A stretch of 64,000 bases of DNA from NCBI RefSeq assembly GCF_003688495.1, contig NZ_REFH01000010.1, forward strand, positions 434,001-498,000, written 5' to 3'. The position numbers and the translations under genes are program-made. Below the pieces are notes generated by a model that was not told the origin of the DNA, searched no databases, and saw only the letters and a list, made by a program, of their open reading frames with translations. Shown in pieces: positions 8,182-16,995 of the stretch. The DNA comes from Flavobacterium weaverense (lineage in GTDB: Bacteria > Bacteroidota > Bacteroidia > Flavobacteriales > Flavobacteriaceae). Numbering within the stretch: position 1 is the stretch's first letter; every line of letters begins with the position of its first letter.

Positions 8182-8648
8182 TTTTTTTTTGCCATGTAAG
8201 TCATTTAAGTTTTTTTGCACAATTAGTAAGTTTATGAAGTAGGGTTTAAGAAAAATAAGTTTTTTTGAACACAGATTACACTGATTTAAAAGATTAACGC
8301 AGATTCTTCTTTTGTGTTTTTTTGAACTTATGAGCTGCTTAAATTTATAAAATTAGGAATGTTTCAACAATTGAACTTTATACATCATTAAGAAAGTTAA
8401 GTTTCATGTTTACTTTATATTGACTACTAATTAAGTACTACTTCGTGCAATATTCTTCAATGAGACCACATATTATAAGCTAAATTCAATTAATTCGTCA
8501 GTTCGCGATCGCCCGGCTATGAGATTAAATTTTTTACACTTCATCAATTTGTGCTAATCTGTGAAATCTGTGTGAAAATTTTTTAATATAAAATTTGTGC
8601 CTTCGTGACTTTGCGGCAAATACAATCAACGTGTGGTTAAACTTAAAA
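8182..8648. other. Intergenic region with degenerate CACAGATT repeats
   Basis: A 467-base gap between convergent genes. It holds ACACAGATTACACTGATTT near 8268-8286 and, in opposite orientation, AATCTGTGAAATCTGTGTG near 8554-8572. These resemble common short dispersed repeats of flavobacterial intergenic DNA. Between them lies GCGATCGCCCGGC near 8506-8518. No gene is supported here. Confidence 0.45.
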
Positions 8649-10067
8649 TTACTTAATTAACTTCGCCAGCATTCCCTTAAAAATAAATCCGTGGAACGGT
8701 AAAACAGAATACCAATACAATTTTCCCCAAACTCCCCTAGGTCGGAAAGTAGCAGCTTGATAAAGCGTGTTGTGAATTATTTTAAATTCCAGCCAAGCTT
8801 CCCCTGGTAATTTCATTTCAGCAAAAAGAATCAGTTTCCCTTCTTCCTTATTCGCATATAAAACACGCCAAAAGTCCAACGCGTCACCAGAATGAATGTC
8901 GTGTCTATTTGTTCTACCTCTTCGAGATCCTACACCACCATACAATTTGTCTATAAATCCCCTTAAACTCCATAACCAGTCACCATAATACCAACCCGTA
9001 TCTCCACCAATTGACCATATTCTATTAATTGTAAAATCGCGGTCGATGATTTCCATCTTACGACGATCAATAAAACAGTCTTTTTTTGGAACTTTTAGAT
9101 ATGCAGACATATTTTTGCTGAAACGACCACTAACTAACGAGTCTTTCCAACTAGACGCTACCTTATCTTCATCAACTTTTATTAGCGCACGGGCTAGTGC
9201 TTGTTCATAAGTCATTGGAGTGACATCGAGTAATTCATTTATTCTGGTGTCATTACAAACGACTTCCACCTTCATGCTGCTCACTAATGCAGATGCGAGG
9301 CGATATGATGTTGAGGTTACAAAATACAGCCAGTAAGAAGATAATTTTGGAGTCATTACTGGAACAGTGAAGATCCAGCGCTTTAAATGTTTTGCCTCCG
9401 CAAAACCCATTAGCATTTCCTTGTATGTTAAAATATCGGGACCGCCTATATCAAAACTTTGGTTGAAAGTTGCAGGATTTAGTAATGATTTTGATAAAAA
9501 TTCAAGGACGTCAGGTATAGCAATAGGTTGGCATCTTGTATTTAGCCATTTTGGAGTGACCATAACAGGTAGTTTATTCACAAGATCCCGAATAATATCA
9601 AAAGACGCGCTTCCTGAGCCGACAATAATTCCAGCTCTTAAAGTAGTGGTCGCAAACGTTCCAGAGGTCAATATTTCCTCCACTTTTTTACGGGAAGATA
9701 AATGCTTAGAAAGGGATGAATCATTTATAATTCCGCTTAAATAAATAACTTGCTTAGCTGTAGTTTCATTTACTCTTTCGACAAAATTCAAAGCAGAATC
9801 ACTTTCTAGTTCATCAAAATTAGTTGCTGAACCCGACATTGAATGTATTAAGTAATAAGCGGCGTCAATATCTTCTGGAATATTTGAAATCGTTTCCTTG
9901 TTGAGAAAATCAACTTCTACTACTGTTATTTTATCTTGCAATTCAGCAGGAGCGTAGAACCTGTTTTTGTCTCTTACACAACATACTATATCATGTCCTT
10001 GTTCTATCAATAATGGTAAAAGTCGTTTACCGATATAACCTGTTGCACCTGTTAAGAGAATTTTCAT
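8649..10067 (-). CDS. SDR-type NAD(P)-binding protein with DUF2867 domain
   Basis: A 472-residue two-part protein. Residues 1 to about 300 are an atypical SDR Rossmann domain starting LLTGATGYIGKRLLP. The C-terminal part (about 320-472) matches DUF2867, with WYYGDWLWSLRG and FRPRGVWGKLYW. The reaction is unknown. Such genes are often found near carotenoid or photolyase genes, so a role in the light response is plausible. It is separated from folE by a terminator-like hairpin and therefore probably has its own promoter, where a TGTTTATT inverted repeat lies. Confidence 0.8.
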   Translation of the reverse strand: MKILLTGATGYIGKRLLPLLIEQGHDIVCCVRDKNRFYAPAELQDKITVVEVDFLNKETISNIPEDIDAAYYLIHSMSGSATNFDELESDSALNFVERVNETTAKQVIYLSGIINDSSLSKHLSSRKKVEEILTSGTFATTTLRAGIIVGSGSASFDIIRDLVNKLPVMVTPKWLNTRCQPIAIPDVLEFLSKSLLNPATFNQSFDIGGPDILTYKEMLMGFAEAKHLKRWIFTVPVMTPKLSSYWLYFVTSTSYRLASALVSSMKVEVVCNDTRINELLDVTPMTYEQALARALIKVDEDKVASSWKDSLVSGRFSKNMSAYLKVPKKDCFIDRRKMEIIDRDFTINRIWSIGGDTGWYYGDWLWSLRGFIDKLYGGVGSRRGRTNRHDIHSGDALDFWRVLYANKEEGKLILFAEMKLPGEAWLEFKIIHNTLYQAATFRPRGVWGKLYWYSVLPFHGFIFKGMLAKLIK

Positions 10068-10144
10068 AGTTCAAGTTTGTTTGGATTTTGGACACTAAGG
10101 AAATTATGATTGCGAATTATTAAATTTCGCTATAAATTAATTCC

Positions 10145-10182
10145 CTGTTTATTTAATTTGTAATGCCATGATTAATAAACAG
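10145..10182. promoter_or_regulatory. Inverted repeat upstream of the SDR/DUF2867 gene
   Basis: CTGTTTATT (10145-10153) and AATAAACAG (10174-10182) form a perfect 9-base inverted repeat with a 20-base spacer. It contains TGTTTA and TAAACA, like the crtI operator, but these cores lie 24 bases apart rather than 18. It could be a variant operator for the same regulator or an unrelated palindrome. Confidence 0.35.
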
Positions 10183-10221
10183 ATTTATTTCTACATTTAT
10201 CACATTTGCCACTTTTTTAAA

Positions 10222-10254
10222 CAAGTATGGAATCTATAAAAGATTCCATACTTG
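10222..10254 (-). terminator. Hairpin ending the photolyase-folE operon
   Basis: CAAGTATGGAATCT and AGATTCCATACTTG form a perfect 14-base stem with a five-base loop. Read on the minus strand it is followed by TTT and an A-rich stretch. It lies about 60 bases beyond the folE stop, so it is the likely operon terminator, although its U-run is weak. Confidence 0.6.
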
Positions 10255-10311
10255 AACAATCAATTAAATCTGTAATTGATTAAAATATATCCTTTACTCT
10301 AAGGACTAAAT

Positions 10312-10911
10312 TTAGCTTAATTTATTCGAAACTAAACTAATAAATTCTTTTCTAGTTTTATTTTTCTCAAAAGCTCCTGTAAAAGAAGATGTAGTTGTTA
10401 CAGAGTTTTGTTTTTGAATTCCGCGCATTTGCATGCACATGTGCTGAGCTTCAATTACAACTGCAACTCCTAGTGGTTGTAACGCCTCTTGGATACAATC
10501 TTTAATTTGGTCCGTCAATCTTTCTTGAACTTGCATCCTTCTTGCGAAAGCATCAACAACTCTTGGGATTTTGCTTAAACCTACAATTTTTCCATTTGGA
10601 ATATATGCTACGTGCGCTTTTCCAAAAAATGGTAACATGTGGTGCTCACACATAGAATATACTTCGATATCTTTCACAACTATCATTTGTCTATGATCTT
10701 CAGTAAACATTGCTGATTTCAAAATCTCTAAGGGATCTAATCCGTAACCATGCGTTAGGTATTGCATTGCTTTTGCAACTCTTTCTGGTGTTTTTTCAAG
10801 ACCTTCTCTATCAACGTCTTCTCCTAATGTACCAATTATTGTTTTATAATTACCAGCTAGTGCCGCAGTAACTTCTGTATCGTATTGTTCTATTTTTTCG
10901 TAGCTTTTCAT
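10312..10911 (-). CDS. folE: GTP cyclohydrolase I
   Basis: A 199-residue GTP cyclohydrolase I, the first enzyme of folate/pterin synthesis, making 7,8-dihydroneopterin triphosphate from GTP. The zinc ligands are visible as C88 and H91 ([12 protein letters not shown]) and C159 (QHMCMQMRG). Length fits the family. It is the last gene of the leftward photolyase operon. Photolyases use methenyltetrahydrofolate as antenna, so a light-linked folE makes sense. I cannot tell whether it is the only folE of the genome. Confidence 0.93.
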   Translation of the reverse strand: MKSYEKIEQYDTEVTAALAGNYKTIIGTLGEDVDREGLEKTPERVAKAMQYLTHGYGLDPLEILKSAMFTEDHRQMIVVKDIEVYSMCEHHMLPFFGKAHVAYIPNGKIVGLSKIPRVVDAFARRMQVQERLTDQIKDCIQEALQPLGVAVVIEAQHMCMQMRGIQKQNSVTTTSSFTGAFEKNKTRKEFISLVSNKLS

Positions 10912-10952
10912 CTCTTATTATTATGGTTATATATTTTACTATTGGGGTTTTA

Positions 10953-11636
10953 TTAGATTTTGAATGTTACGATTCCGTAGTCCATTTCAAAAATTTGTCC
11001 TGAAATAGATTTCGCATTTTCAGATATTAAGAAGTTAGCCATACTTGCTACTTCTTCTGGTTTTAAGTATCCTTTCATTGGATGACGTTCTACCATATTT
11101 TCTTTCATTCGATCATTCCTTAAAATTCCAGCAGCAAGTGTGGTTTCTGTAATCGTAGGAGCAATCGCATTGATACGAACAACTGAAGCTAACTCAGCAC
11201 CTAGTGATTTTACTAAACCTTCAATTCCTGCTTTTGCAGTAGCGATACTAGCATGATAGGGCATTCCTAATTTTACCGCAACTGTACTAAATAAAACTAT
11301 TGATGGATCAGTTCCTTTTTTTAGTGTTGGTAAATACTTTTGGATTGCTTTTACTGCACCAATAACGTTTATTTCAAAGTCAGTTCTGAAATCTTCAATA
11401 CTTAAACTTCCTATTGGTTTTAAGTTGATAGAACCTGGACAGTAGATTAAGGTATCAATGCTTTCAATTTCCGGCAGTGCATCTTGCAATACATCTAATG
11501 AAAAGTGCTTTAAATTAGCATGTTCAATTTCAGGAGCATTGCGGCTAATGTTGTAGACTGCGTTCGTTTCTAATTGTTGTAACAAAATCGCATTACCAAT
11601 TCCTTTGCTACCACCTATGATTACAATGTTTTTCAT
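10953..11636 (-). CDS. SDR family protein lacking the catalytic tyrosine
   Basis: A 227-residue classical-length short-chain dehydrogenase. It has the cofactor loop IIGGSKGIGNAI, S117 of the active site (LFSTVA) and K135, but the tyrosine of YxxxK is replaced by isoleucine (I131-A-T-A-K135 within HASIATAKAGIEG). The C-terminal NAIAP and SGQIFEMDYG segments are normal. Loss of the tyrosine suggests altered chemistry or a non-catalytic role. It lies between folE and the TIGR03643 gene in the photolyase operon, so a pterin-related substrate is possible but unproven. Confidence 0.85.
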   Translation of the reverse strand: MKNIVIIGGSKGIGNAILLQQLETNAVYNISRNAPEIEHANLKHFSLDVLQDALPEIESIDTLIYCPGSINLKPIGSLSIEDFRTDFEINVIGAVKAIQKYLPTLKKGTDPSIVLFSTVAVKLGMPYHASIATAKAGIEGLVKSLGAELASVVRINAIAPTITETTLAAGILRNDRMKENMVERHPMKGYLKPEEVASMANFLISENAKSISGQIFEMDYGIVTFKI

Positions 11637-11682
11637 ATTTTATACCAATCAGTTATTATTCTTATTTTACTTTTAGCGAAGG

Positions 11683-11967
11683 TTAACGCTTTGAAATTTT
11701 ATTATTATTAATTTGCCTCTGCATACTACATTTAAAGCGACCTTCTCGAAAATCCCTTAATTTTTCATGCTTTGTTTTTCGGCCTTGAACTCTTTCGCGC
11801 CACATTCTAAAACTAGAGGCTTTCATTTCAGTTCGCATCAAGTCGATTACTTCTTGCTCTTTTAAGCCAAACTGCATTAAAATTGCGTCAAAAGTGGTTC
11901 GGTCTTCCCAAGCCATTTCTATAATTCGATCTTTGTCAATATCGTTTAGTTCTTTTTTTGTCGTCAC
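11683..11967 (-). CDS. TIGR03643 (DUF2805) family small protein
   Basis: A 94-residue protein matching the TIGR03643/DUF2805 family: KDRIIEMAWEDRTTFDAI, then GLKEQEVIDLMRTEMKASSFRMWRERV, then a basic tail. The family usually occurs beside photolyase or cryptochrome genes, and its function is unknown. The helix-turn-helix-like pattern and basic charge would fit nucleic-acid contact, but that is speculation. It lies 39 bases after the photolyase-like gene and before the SDR gene. Confidence 0.85.
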   Translation of the reverse strand: MTTKKELNDIDKDRIIEMAWEDRTTFDAILMQFGLKEQEVIDLMRTEMKASSFRMWRERVQGRKTKHEKLRDFREGRFKCSMQRQINNNKISKR

Positions 11968-12006
11968 GATTTTAAGTTTTATGATTTGTTGTACTTCTAT
12001 TTTTTA

Positions 12007-13491
12007 CTATTCGCTGTCGCCAATGTCAGACATAGTATGTAATTTTAATATTCGCAGACTTTCCTCTTTTACCATTGGATTTTTCTTCATTTTCCACAAA
12101 AAGTCACTTGCAAATTTTCTCGTCCGTTCCATATTTACAATAGGTTTTGGATAATTCACTCCTAATTCGAAATCATTAAACTTTTGATCTAAATAGGTCA
12201 TTTTGTAAGGTTCATGTACAAATGCTCTAGGTAAATTGTCTAATTCTGGAACCCATTTTTTTATAAATTCTCCGTCTGGATCGTGATCGTAACTATTTTT
12301 TATTGGATTATAAATACGTAACATATTGATTCCAGTTTCGCCAGCTTGCATTTGTAATTGCGGAAAGTGAATGCCAGGTTCAAAATCTAAAAACATTTGC
12401 GATAGGTGAGATGTAGCATCTTGCCACGGTTGCCACAAGTTATGAGTAAAAAAAGAAACTAGCATAGCTCTCATTCTAAAATTCAGGTAGCCGGTTTCAT
12501 TTAAACAACGCATACATGCATCAATTAAGGGAAATCCTGTTTGGCCTGTTTTCCATGCTTCTATGTAATTTTCATTTTGTTTCTTCTTAAGAGAATGAAA
12601 ACCTTTATTAACACTTTCGAATTCCATGATTTCTTCCATTTCAAATTTCTGAATGAAATGTGCTTGCCACGTCAATCGAGATACAAAAGAGTCAATTTGC
12701 TTTTTATCAGAACACGTAAGTCGGAATGTCGCTGCCTTTTGTAAAACTTGTCTCGAAGATAAATTTCCCCAAGCAATGTAAGGCGATAATCTGCTGCAGC
12801 TTTTTCTAGCAAGTAAAGGTTTTGAAATATTGTAGCTATAGCTGTGATACCGATCATCTAGAAAAGTCTGTAGATATTTCCCAGCCATGGTTGATCCTCC
12901 TTTTTGGAAAATAGCATCCGGAATGGTTTCTAAATTTTTCTTATCTAATACATTTTCAAGTTCTATAATTTCGCTATTTTTCAAGAAATCATTTGGGTTT
13001 GGATTAAAAACGAATAAAGGATCGTTCATATAATTCTCCCAATTAGTAACCCAATTTGATCTATTACTTAAACCTCTGAAAATTCCATTATTGATATTTT
13101 CTACCCAATTGATTTGGTTGTTTTTGCAAAATCTTTTAAAACTTTTGTCCCTTTCGTAGGTAATTTTTAAACCGGTTTCTTGATGAGAAAATACTGTATC
13201 AATTTTATAAGTTTCCTCAATAATATTCAACGCCTGAATTACTTCAGATGAAACGGCTAAAACATGTGTGTTAAGCGGTTGCAATTGAGTATTAATATCT
13301 ATAATCGATTGCTTAATAAAATTCCAATGTCTCGCACTATAATGCGAATCATGCTCTAATGATTTTTCGAAAACATAAAGCAATAAAGTTGGAATACCTG
13401 TTTTTGACGCATTAAAAATCGCCTCGTTGTCTTGCAAACGAAGGTCTCTTTTAAACCAAACTACATTGATAATTTTTTTATTTGTGCTCAT
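12007..13491 (-). CDS. Divergent cryptochrome/photolyase-family flavoprotein
   Basis: A 494-residue member of the photolyase/cryptochrome family. The antenna-type domain opens VVWFKRDLRLQDNEAIF. The FAD domain has SRLSPYIAWGNLSSRQ, RLTWQAHFIQKFE, TGFPLIDACMRCLNETGYLNFRMRAM and MLRIYNPIKNS. The loop that reads NxGNWQWAAG in ordinary photolyases is here GIHFPQLQMQAGETG, so the flavin surroundings and the tryptophan chain differ. It is neither a DASH protein nor a standard CPD enzyme by these motifs. It starts six bases after the DASH gene and is surely co-transcribed. Its activity, repair or signalling, is unknown. Confidence 0.85.
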   Translation of the reverse strand: MSTNKKIINVVWFKRDLRLQDNEAIFNASKTGIPTLLLYVFEKSLEHDSHYSARHWNFIKQSIIDINTQLQPLNTHVLAVSSEVIQALNIIEETYKIDTVFSHQETGLKITYERDKSFKRFCKNNQINWVENINNGIFRGLSNRSNWVTNWENYMNDPLFVFNPNPNDFLKNSEIIELENVLDKKNLETIPDAIFQKGGSTMAGKYLQTFLDDRYHSYSYNISKPLLARKSCSRLSPYIAWGNLSSRQVLQKAATFRLTCSDKKQIDSFVSRLTWQAHFIQKFEMEEIMEFESVNKGFHSLKKKQNENYIEAWKTGQTGFPLIDACMRCLNETGYLNFRMRAMLVSFFTHNLWQPWQDATSHLSQMFLDFEPGIHFPQLQMQAGETGINMLRIYNPIKNSYDHDPDGEFIKKWVPELDNLPRAFVHEPYKMTYLDQKFNDFELGVNYPKPIVNMERTRKFASDFLWKMKKNPMVKEESLRILKLHTMSDIGDSE

Positions 13492-13497
13492 GTGTTT

Positions 13498-14802
13498 CTA
13501 AAATAATTGTTGTTGCAACCATAACTTCTGAAATTTTGATTCTCCATCATATCGTTCCGCTTGCAATGGAATATTGAACTTTCGATCTCTTGGATCATTG
13601 CCCACACCAGATACATACATCCAATTGCCATAATTACTGTGGACATCATAATCTATTAACGTTGACTCAAAGTAAGCAGCTCCAATACGCCAATCTAAAA
13701 GTAAATTTTTAGCAAAGTAAGACGCTACATTTTGTCTTCCACGATTGCTCATCCATCCTGTCTGCTTTAATTCTATCATGTTAGCATTTACAAAAGGCTC
13801 AGCTGTTGTTCCATTTATCCAAGCGTTAATTGCCGATGGATTTGTTTTCCAATCGTAGTTTTTATCTAAAATGCCTCCGATTTTAAAAATCGATTTGCCA
13901 TTTTTAAGAGAAACGTATTTGAAATAATCTCTCCAAATTAATTCGAAAATTAACCAATAAGTCGAATCGTTTTTGCCTATTTCTCGTTCGTATTTTAATA
14001 TTTCCCAATAAATAGTTTTAGCTGAAATACTTCCATTAGCTAACCAAGGAGAAAATTTTGAACTAAAATCTTTACCTATTAAACCATTGCGCGTTAATTT
14101 ATAAACACCAAGTTTTTTAGTTTCCCAAAAATAGTGTTGAATTCTTTCTAACGCCTGATTTTCGCCACCATGATACGGAAAAGCAGTTCGAGAATCTGTA
14201 GCAAAATCACTAAAACCTAATGCCTCCAATGAAGGGATCTCAGTTTCATTTGTTATCAGATTCTCTTCTGCCACTCTATTTACTACAAACTCAGCCCTAA
14301 CCTTTGTATATTTTTCGCACTTTGTTCTAAATTGTGTAAACACATTTGGAATAAAATTCAATTCAAATGGAACATCGACTGGATGAAATAAAAACTGATT
14401 GTAAGTCGATTTAAATTCAATCTCGCTAGAAACTTTAGATTTTACATTTTTTAAAACTTCCATTTCTTCAGTTGTCCATTCTTCCTGAAGATATATTGAA
14501 GTAATTTCGTGTGATGCTGTAATCTCAGCAATGCGGTCTTCTGGTTTTTGATTGTAAACCAAAAGAGAAATATTCAGTTTTTGTAAATTCTCCTTAAGTT
14601 CCGTAATTGTTTCAATTAAAAACTTAGCTCTGAATTTTTCAGTATTTTTAAATCCGAAAGTTGTCACTTCATAATGTCTGGGATCAAAACAATATACTGC
14701 AATAACAGAATCGTTTTCAGCAATTGCATTAGACAATGATTCATTATCATTTACTCTTAAATCGTTTCTAAACCAAACTAACCCTTTTTGTTTCTTTTGC
14801 AT
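13498..14802 (-). CDS. DASH-family cryptochrome
   Basis: A 434-residue cryptochrome of the DASH type. It opens [17 protein letters not shown]. The FAD domain includes [52 protein letters not shown] and the DASH hallmark [25 protein letters not shown] proteins are blue-light flavoproteins that repair pyrimidine dimers in single-stranded or looped DNA. Its start lies inside the end of the DUF2256 gene (25-base overlap), which implies coupled translation. Confidence 0.92.
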   Translation of the reverse strand: MQKKQKGLVWFRNDLRVNDNESLSNAIAENDSVIAVYCFDPRHYEVTTFGFKNTEKFRAKFLIETITELKENLQKLNISLLVYNQKPEDRIAEITASHEITSIYLQEEWTTEEMEVLKNVKSKVSSEIEFKSTYNQFLFHPVDVPFELNFIPNVFTQFRTKCEKYTKVRAEFVVNRVAEENLITNETEIPSLEALGFSDFATDSRTAFPYHGGENQALERIQHYFWETKKLGVYKLTRNGLIGKDFSSKFSPWLANGSISAKTIYWEILKYEREIGKNDSTYWLIFELIWRDYFKYVSLKNGKSIFKIGGILDKNYDWKTNPSAINAWINGTTAEPFVNANMIELKQTGWMSNRGRQNVASYFAKNLLLDWRIGAAYFESTLIDYDVHSNYGNWMYVSGVGNDPRDRKFNIPLQAERYDGESKFQKLWLQQQLF

Positions 14803-14912
14803 TTTTCACTACAATATTTGACTTCTTCCCAAACTTTCTCCCATTTCTTCCGCCATGTAAAAGGTCGGTTGCAAACCAAACACATTTTAGTAGGCAGATT
14901 TTCCTTTTTCAC
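14778..14912 (-). CDS. DUF2256 small zinc-ribbon-like protein
   Basis: A 44-residue protein with two cysteine pairs, [10 protein letters not shown] and YCSEKC, and the conserved WRKKWEKVW between them. This is the DUF2256 pattern; four cysteines suggest a zinc ribbon. The start is GTG at 14912, overlapping the TAG stop of the kinase gene by one base, and the end overlaps the DASH start by 25 bases. DUF2256 genes usually occur beside photolyases and cryptochromes. The gene is short and easily missed, but the motif match and tight packing make it real. Confidence 0.85.
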   Translation of the reverse strand: MKKENLPTKMCLVCNRPFTWRKKWEKVWEEVKYCSEKCKRNKKG

Positions 14913-16219
14913 TATTTATACTTTTCGAATTCGTTCACTGTTATTTTAGCTTTCAAATCAAACATTAAGTTATACAAGCCAAAAAACGTTCTATTCATGT
15001 ATATGAAGTGTTTCGAACCTCTGTTTCCATTCATTTTTTTCAAATTCGTGTCCTTAGAAAAGCGTTCGCCTAATTGAGCGATACTTTCAAAAAACGTTTC
15101 GTCAGAGAAATCAAAAGTTTTATCTTGGAATGGTTTAGTAAATAGAGAAAGCAAATCGTGAAACATTTCAGTGAAATAGGCTATTTCCTCTTTCGAATCA
15201 TCCGTGCGTAAAATTTCTAATTCAAATAATTTTGCATTAAAGATTTCAGCATTATTAATTACGTTTTTATCTATTAATTCAAAGTAAGGAATATAGAAGT
15301 CGGTTGGAATTTTTTTCATGCAACCAAAATCCAGTGCAACTAATTCATTTTTATCGTTTACTAAAAAGTTTCCAGGATGCGGATCAGCATGTACTTTTTT
15401 CAAAATATGAATTTGGTACATATAAAAATCCCATAGCGCTTGACCAACTTTATCAGCTACCGCTTGATCTGTGTTTTTCTTAGTGAACTCAGATAAGTGA
15501 ATTCCTGTCATCCAATCCATTGTGATGATTTTTTCAGAAGAATATTTAGCATAATATTCTGGAAAAACTAAATTTTCAATCTTTTTACAAGCTTCGACAA
15601 CTTCTTGACTTTGTTCTAGTTCCAATAAATAATTAGTTTCCTCAATTAATTTATCTTCTACTTCTTTAAAGTACTTATCAGAATCTTTTCCTTGTAAGTT
15701 GAACATTCTAATAGCTATTGGTTTAACCATTGCTAAATCAGATGAGATACTATTTGCCACGCCTGGATATTGAATTTTGACCGCTAATTTTTTTCCATCT
15801 TTCATAGCAACATGGACTTGACCAATGCTTGCTGCATTTACTGAAGTTGCATTGAATTCATCAAATATCTCATAAGGTGTTTTACCAAAGTTGTTTTTGA
15901 AAGTCTTCAACACTAAAGGTGCAGATAATGGTGGAACTGAAAATTGAGAAAGTGAAAACTTCTCTACATACGCTTGCGGTAAGAAACTTTTGTCCATACT
16001 CAACATTTGCGCAACTTTCAATGCACTTCCCTTTAGGCTTTTCAAACCATCGTAAATATCCTCAGCATTATCTTCGTTGAGTTTATCCCGTGTCAAATCT
16101 GAATTGACCATTTTCTCACCGTAATATTTCAAATAATTTACTCCTACTTTTGCACCAGTTTGCACTAGTTTTGTAGCTCTTTCAATTTTTGAAGTTGGTA
16201 TGTAGTCTATCGTTTTCAT
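14912..16219 (-). CDS. ABC1/AarF/UbiB-like atypical kinase
   Basis: A 435-residue protein of the ABC1/UbiB atypical kinase family. It has [23 protein letters not shown] (an alanine/lysine ATP-binding region), [11 protein letters not shown] (catalytic loop) and ALDFGCMK (metal-binding DFG-like site). Upstream, [14 protein letters not shown] matches the family's KxGQ-type extension. UbiB supports ubiquinone synthesis in proteobacteria, but flavobacteria use menaquinone, so the job here must differ. Its start overlaps the TetR stop by one base, which makes it part of the light-response operon. Confidence 0.85.
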   Translation of the reverse strand: MKTIDYIPTSKIERATKLVQTGAKVGVNYLKYYGEKMVNSDLTRDKLNEDNAEDIYDGLKSLKGSALKVAQMLSMDKSFLPQAYVEKFSLSQFSVPPLSAPLVLKTFKNNFGKTPYEIFDEFNATSVNAASIGQVHVAMKDGKKLAVKIQYPGVANSISSDLAMVKPIAIRMFNLQGKDSDKYFKEVEDKLIEETNYLLELEQSQEVVEACKKIENLVFPEYYAKYSSEKIITMDWMTGIHLSEFTKKNTDQAVADKVGQALWDFYMYQIHILKKVHADPHPGNFLVNDKNELVALDFGCMKKIPTDFYIPYFELIDKNVINNAEIFNAKLFELEILRTDDSKEEIAYFTEMFHDLLSLFTKPFQDKTFDFSDETFFESIAQLGERFSKDTNLKKMNGNRGSKHFIYMNRTFFGLYNLMFDLKAKITVNEFEKYK

Positions 16220-16878
16220 TATTTGTTGTATATTTTTTCTTTGAAAATAAATTTTCCAAAGTCGATTAAGCTGTCTATTGGAGCAATGTTCATTAATTCG
16301 AAAGTCGCTTTTACTGATTTTTCAATGTAGATGTCTGTTTTTTCAAAAGCAGGTGATGAATCTTCCATCCAGAACTTTAATGTCAATAGCAGTTGAATCC
16401 ATGAAGTTTCTTGAAATGCTTTCTCTTGAAAATTTTGAAGTTTCTCTTGTTGTGTTCTAAAATCATCTGAAATAATTTCAGTCAAATAATTTTTAAAGCT
16501 GTTTCTAAGACCAGATAATTGCATTAATTTTTTCAACTGATTACTCTGCTCTTTTAAAACTAACATCACATAACTTCTGTTTGCCGTTAGGATTTCAAAG
16601 AATGTAAAGTAAAAACTTAGCATCTTGCTTCTCATGTCATAAGTTTCATAATCTGCATTTTTAGCAAGAAGTTCTGTAGTCTTTTCGACAAACATTTTGA
16701 AAATTTCCTTCTCAATACTTTCTAATGTTCCAAAAAAAGCATAAAATTCAGTTTCAGTAAAATCATTCATTTTCGTGAAATGATAAACAGATTTTGGTTT
16801 TTCACTATGCTCCAATACATAATCCATGTACATTGAAACGATTTTGTCTTTTGTTATTGCTGTTTTTTTAGTAGCCAT
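16219..16878 (-). CDS. TetR-family transcriptional regulator
   Basis: A 219-residue predicted TetR-type regulator. The N-terminus (ITKDKIVSMYMDYVLEH... FTETEFYAFFGTLESIEKEIF) has the helix pattern of a TetR DNA-binding domain. The remainder is helical, fitting a ligand-binding or dimer domain. It leads the eight-gene leftward operon and is coupled to the kinase gene by a one-base overlap. Its promoter region holds the TGTTTAA-N17-TAAACAAA operator, so it may act below the CarH-like regulator. Its ligand is unknown. The DNA-binding helix is divergent, so the family call is probable rather than certain. Confidence 0.7.
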   Translation of the reverse strand: MATKKTAITKDKIVSMYMDYVLEHSEKPKSVYHFTKMNDFTETEFYAFFGTLESIEKEIFKMFVEKTTELLAKNADYETYDMRSKMLSFYFTFFEILTANRSYVMLVLKEQSNQLKKLMQLSGLRNSFKNYLTEIISDDFRTQQEKLQNFQEKAFQETSWIQLLLTLKFWMEDSSPAFEKTDIYIEKSVKATFELMNIAPIDSLIDFGKFIFKEKIYNK

Positions 16879-16916
16879 TTTGTGTGTATTTCAAATTAGA
16901 GTATAAAGATAATAAA

Positions 16917-16948
16917 TGTTTAACGATATTTTAATAAAGTTAAACAAA
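16917..16948. promoter_or_regulatory. Shared operator in the TetR/TIGR01777 divergent promoter
   Basis: TGTTTAA (16917-16923) and TAAACAAA (16941-16948) are separated by 17 bases, exactly as at crtI (3281-3287 and 3305-3312). The extended arms GTTTAAC and GTTAAAC are also perfect inverted repeats. The site lies about 40 bases upstream of the TetR start and 48 bases upstream of the TIGR01777 start. It could control both directions. Identity of the motif is seen directly; the binding protein is inferred to be the CarH-like regulator. Confidence 0.6.
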
Positions 16949-16995
16949 ATTTAATATAATTTTATAGTATTAAAAATGAGTAGCTTTACGGTATT

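Noticed and set aside
8268-8572. Possible CRISPR or terminal inverted repeats of a mobile element
   Set aside because: The CACAGATT-type units are degenerate, few and irregularly spaced, with no transposase or cas gene nearby.
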